This document shows, in pieces, positions 5,862-7,571 of a stretch of DNA of 7,571 nucleotides (positions within the stretch are counted from its first letter, which is position 1; every line of letters begins with the position of its first letter). Source of the stretch: Propionibacteriaceae bacterium (lineage in GTDB: Bacteria > Actinomycetota > Actinomycetes > Propionibacteriales > Propionibacteriaceae). A model generated the notes under the pieces. That model was given only the letters and a program-made list of their open reading frames with translations. It did not search any database and was not told the origin of the DNA. Location of the stretch: NCBI GenBank assembly GCA_025923975.1, contig JAICEV010000160.1:1-7571 (forward strand), in the 5' to 3' direction. Both the position numbers and the translations under genes were made by a program.

Positions 5862-6422
5862 GTGTCTTCCTCTGATACCGAGCGCAGCTACGTGCCGGTC
5901 GCGGATCCGGCGGACCGCCTCCGCAAGTCTCGGGCCACGGTACGTGTGATCATGATCGACAACGATCGCACGCTGTTGTTCGAGGACAGCGACCCTGGGG
6001 TCCCCGGCACCAGTTGGTGGACCACCCCCGGTGGTGGCGTGGACGAAGGCGAGAGCGAGGTTCACGCAGCCATTCGGGAGGTGGCCGAAGAAACCGGCTA
6101 CCGGCTGGCTGAGAGCGAGCTGTTGGGTCCGATCGCCACCCGGCATGTTGTCCACGGATACTCCGACCTCGTGATCGAGCAGGACGAGTCCTTCTTTCTG
6201 GCCATGGTTTCGCCATTCGAGCTGGACTTCTCAGACCACACTCCCGACGAGCGGCTCACCCTGCTCGGACATCGATGGTGGTCGCACGACGAGCTGCGCC
6301 ACACCGATGAGTGGATCTGGCCGCACGAGCTGGTTGAGCTCTGGTCGCTCGCCGGGAAGCCGGACGCGTGGCCGATTGATCTCGGCACCCAGGAGGAATC
6401 CACAGTTCTGGACGTGGCGTAG
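5862..6422 (+). CDS. NUDIX hydrolase
   Basis: This 186-residue protein carries a complete Nudix box (G-x5-E-x7-R-E-U-x-E-E-x-G-U): G58, E64, R72, E73, E76, E77 and G79, beginning in PGGGVDEGE and continuing through REVAEETGY. The E76/E77 pair and E73 would bind the divalent metal used to cleave a nucleoside diphosphate linked to another group. A beta strand precedes it (ATVRVIMIDNDRTLLFE) and a Trp-rich helical C-terminus follows (HRWWSHDELRHTDEWIWPHEL, about 137-157). The substrate cannot be read from the sequence; nucleotide-sugar, dinucleotide or oxidised-nucleotide hydrolysis are all possible. Length is slightly above the bare domain because of about 25 N-terminal and about 30 C-terminal residues. 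It is transcribed divergently from helR and ends 27 bases before a large hairpin. Confidence 0.9.
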   Translation: MSSSDTERSYVPVADPADRLRKSRATVRVIMIDNDRTLLFEDSDPGVPGTSWWTTPGGGVDEGESEVHAAIREVAEETGYRLAESELLGPIATRHVVHGYSDLVIEQDESFFLAMVSPFELDFSDHTPDERLTLLGHRWWSHDELRHTDEWIWPHELVELWSLAGKPDAWPIDLGTQEESTVLDVA

Positions 6423-6449
6423 CAGACACGCGATCTCCGCCTCGCCACT

Positions 6450-6533
6450 ATCAAATTTCCGACCAATGCGGGCTTTTCGGTCGACAGAAGTGCGCCTACC
6501 TATCGAAAAGTCCGCATTGGTCGGAAATTTGAT
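6450..6533. terminator. Long inverted repeat between convergent genes, probable bidirectional terminator
   Basis: Left arm 6450-6481 and right arm 6502-6533 can pair over 32 bp around a 20-base loop. The outer 22 bp (6450-6471 with 6512-6533) match perfectly. Only two positions differ (6472/6511 and 6480/6503), and both are G-T, so they form G-U wobbles in plus-strand RNA. AAATTT lies near both outer ends, giving a short A-run before and U-run after a GC-richer core in either direction. It sits 27 bases after the NUDIX stop and 30 bases from the helicase stop, nearly symmetrical. It lacks a long U-tract, so a palindromic repeat family or MITE-like remnant is the alternative. No flanking target duplication is seen. 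Confidence 0.7.
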
Positions 6534-6563
6534 TGCTGTCAGACAGCAGCAGGGCGGGGGAGT

Positions 6564-7571
6564 TCACTCCGCCGCGAGTGCGTCTTCAGCGTCCATGATG
6601 CGGTAGCCGTAGCCCTGCTCGGCAAGGAACCGCTGCCGGTGGGCTGCAAAGTCAGCATCGACTGTGTCACGAGCAACCACGGCGTACAGGCGTGCAGTAG
6701 TCCCCTCCGCCTTCGGTCGTAACAGCCGACCGAGCCGTTGCGCCTCTTCCTGCCGAGAGCCGAAGGCACCTGATACCTGGACTGCAATCTGAGCCGACGG
6801 CAGGTCGATTGAGAAATTCGCCACCTTGCTGACGACGAGCAGCTCGATCTCGCCAGAACGGAACGCCTCGTAGAGCTGCTCACGGCGCCGCACCGTGGTT
6901 CCACCGGTGATCAATGGCGCATCCAGCCGAGCGGCGAGGTCCTCCAGTTGATCGACGTACTGTCCGATCACCAGCGTCGGCGTACCGCGATGCTTGGATA
7001 CCAGGTCGACGACGACACCGGTCTTTGATTCCGACGTGGATGCCAGCCGGTACTTCTGGTCGGGCTCCGCGACCGCGTACGCCATGCGCTCGGCTTCGCT
7101 GAGGGTGACTCTGACCTCGATGCAGTCGGCTGGCGCAATGTAACCCTGCGCTTCGATGTCCTTCCACGGCGCGTCATAGCGTTTCGGGCCAATCAGCGAG
7201 AAGACGTCGCCTTCCCGCCCGTCTTCCCGCACCAGCGTGGCGGTCAGACCCAGACGGCGGCGCGCCTGGAGTCCTGCTGTCATTCGGAAAACCGGCGCCG
7301 GCAACAAGTGCACCTCGTCGTAGATGATCAAGCCCCAGTCCCGGGCGTCGAGCAGCTCCAGATGCGGATGAACGCCGCCGCGCTTGGTGGTGATCACTTG
7401 ATAGGTCGCGACGGTGACCGGACGGACCTGCTTCTTTATGCCGGAGTATTCGCCGATTTCATCAGCAGTCAATGTGGTCTTCTTGATCAATTCGTCACGC
7501 CATTGCCGGGCCGCGACGGTGTTAGTGACCAAGATCAGCGTGGTCGCACTGGCCCGAGCCATCGCAGCTGC
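6564..7571 (-). CDS. xpb: XPB-like DNA repair helicase (N-terminus outside window)
   Basis: The 335 visible residues are the C-terminal part of a superfamily 2 helicase of the bacterial XPB/ERCC3 type, a 3'-to-5' ATP-dependent DNA unwinding enzyme. Counting from the first visible residue, motifs are Ia LILVTNTVAARQW (12-24), DEVH (85-88, motif II), LGLTATLVRED (107-117, motif III plus the RED motif typical of XPB), TPTLVIGQYVDQLEDLAARL (197-216), the motif V region LLVVSKVANFSIDLPSA (244-260), and motif VI QRLGRLLRPK (278-287). The open frame runs through the window edge with AAA before the first Met (7560-7562). That Met is internal, since the Walker A motif and N-terminal domains must lie beyond 7571. 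The stop is TGA at 6564-6566. The DNA-repair role is family knowledge; bacterial XPB function in vivo is poorly defined. Confidence 0.9.
   Translation of the reverse strand, partial: AAAMARASATTLILVTNTVAARQWRDELIKKTTLTADEIGEYSGIKKQVRPVTVATYQVITTKRGGVHPHLELLDARDWGLIIYDEVHLLPAPVFRMTAGLQARRRLGLTATLVREDGREGDVFSLIGPKRYDAPWKDIEAQGYIAPADCIEVRVTLSEAERMAYAVAEPDQKYRLASTSESKTGVVVDLVSKHRGTPTLVIGQYVDQLEDLAARLDAPLITGGTTVRRREQLYEAFRSGEIELLVVSKVANFSIDLPSAQIAVQVSGAFGSRQEEAQRLGRLLRPKAEGTTARLYAVVARDTVDADFAAHRQRFLAEQGYGYRIMDAEDALAAE

Noticed and set aside
6450..6533. Inverted repeat as a complete insertion sequence or MITE with target duplication
   Set aside because: There is no open reading frame and no matching direct repeat just outside the arms; a terminator or simple palindromic repeat fits better.
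7560..7562. ATG at 7560-7562 as the true start of the XPB-like helicase
   Set aside because: The frame stays open upstream to the window edge (AAA before the Met), and a start here would leave out the Walker A motif, so it is an internal Met.

Overview
The window looks like a chromosomal segment of a high-GC Gram-positive bacterium (Actinomycetota). The GC content (about 60% or a little more, judged by eye), GTG starts, and the pairing of a HelD/HelR-type RNA polymerase-recycling ATPase with an XPB-type helicase all point that way. A member of the Propionibacteriales is possible, but the sequence alone cannot settle the genus. I saw no tRNA, rRNA, CRISPR array, transposase or prophage gene.

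Layout. Positions 1-162 hold the C-terminal end of an unrecognised plus-strand gene. Next comes a compact plus-strand three-gene cassette (222-3634): a small UBP-type zinc-finger protein; a receiver domain fused to a thioredoxin-like domain and a thioredoxin-reductase-like flavoprotein; and a soluble histidine kinase with an N-terminal cyclic-nucleotide-binding-like domain. The first two overlap by 4 bases (ATGA) and the kinase starts 9 bases after the flavoprotein. The kinase ends only 4 bases from the stop of a convergent minus-strand gene for a HelR-like RNA polymerase-recycling ATPase (3639-5720). A 141-base divergent promoter region separates helR from a plus-strand NUDIX hydrolase (5862-6422). 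The NUDIX gene converges on a minus-strand XPB-like DNA helicase (6564-7571, N-terminus outside the window). Between those two stop codons lies a near-perfect 32-bp inverted repeat, probably a bidirectional terminator.

How the genes may work together. The cassette reads as a two-component system whose output is a flavoenzyme instead of a DNA-binding protein: the kinase would phosphorylate Asp74 of the receiver and so tune the attached oxidoreductase. The flavoprotein lacks every redox-active cysteine pair expected of a thioredoxin reductase. The CxxC site of its thioredoxin-like domain reads SAAS, and the CATC site of the reductase domain is gone. The kinase's cyclic-nucleotide domain also lacks the usual phosphate-binding Arg. 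So the default family names (thioredoxin-disulfide reductase, cAMP-binding kinase) probably mislead, and this cassette is the most interesting part of the window. HelR (clearing stalled or rifamycin-bound RNA polymerase) and XPB (DNA unwinding/repair) are separate transcription units tied to nucleic-acid maintenance.
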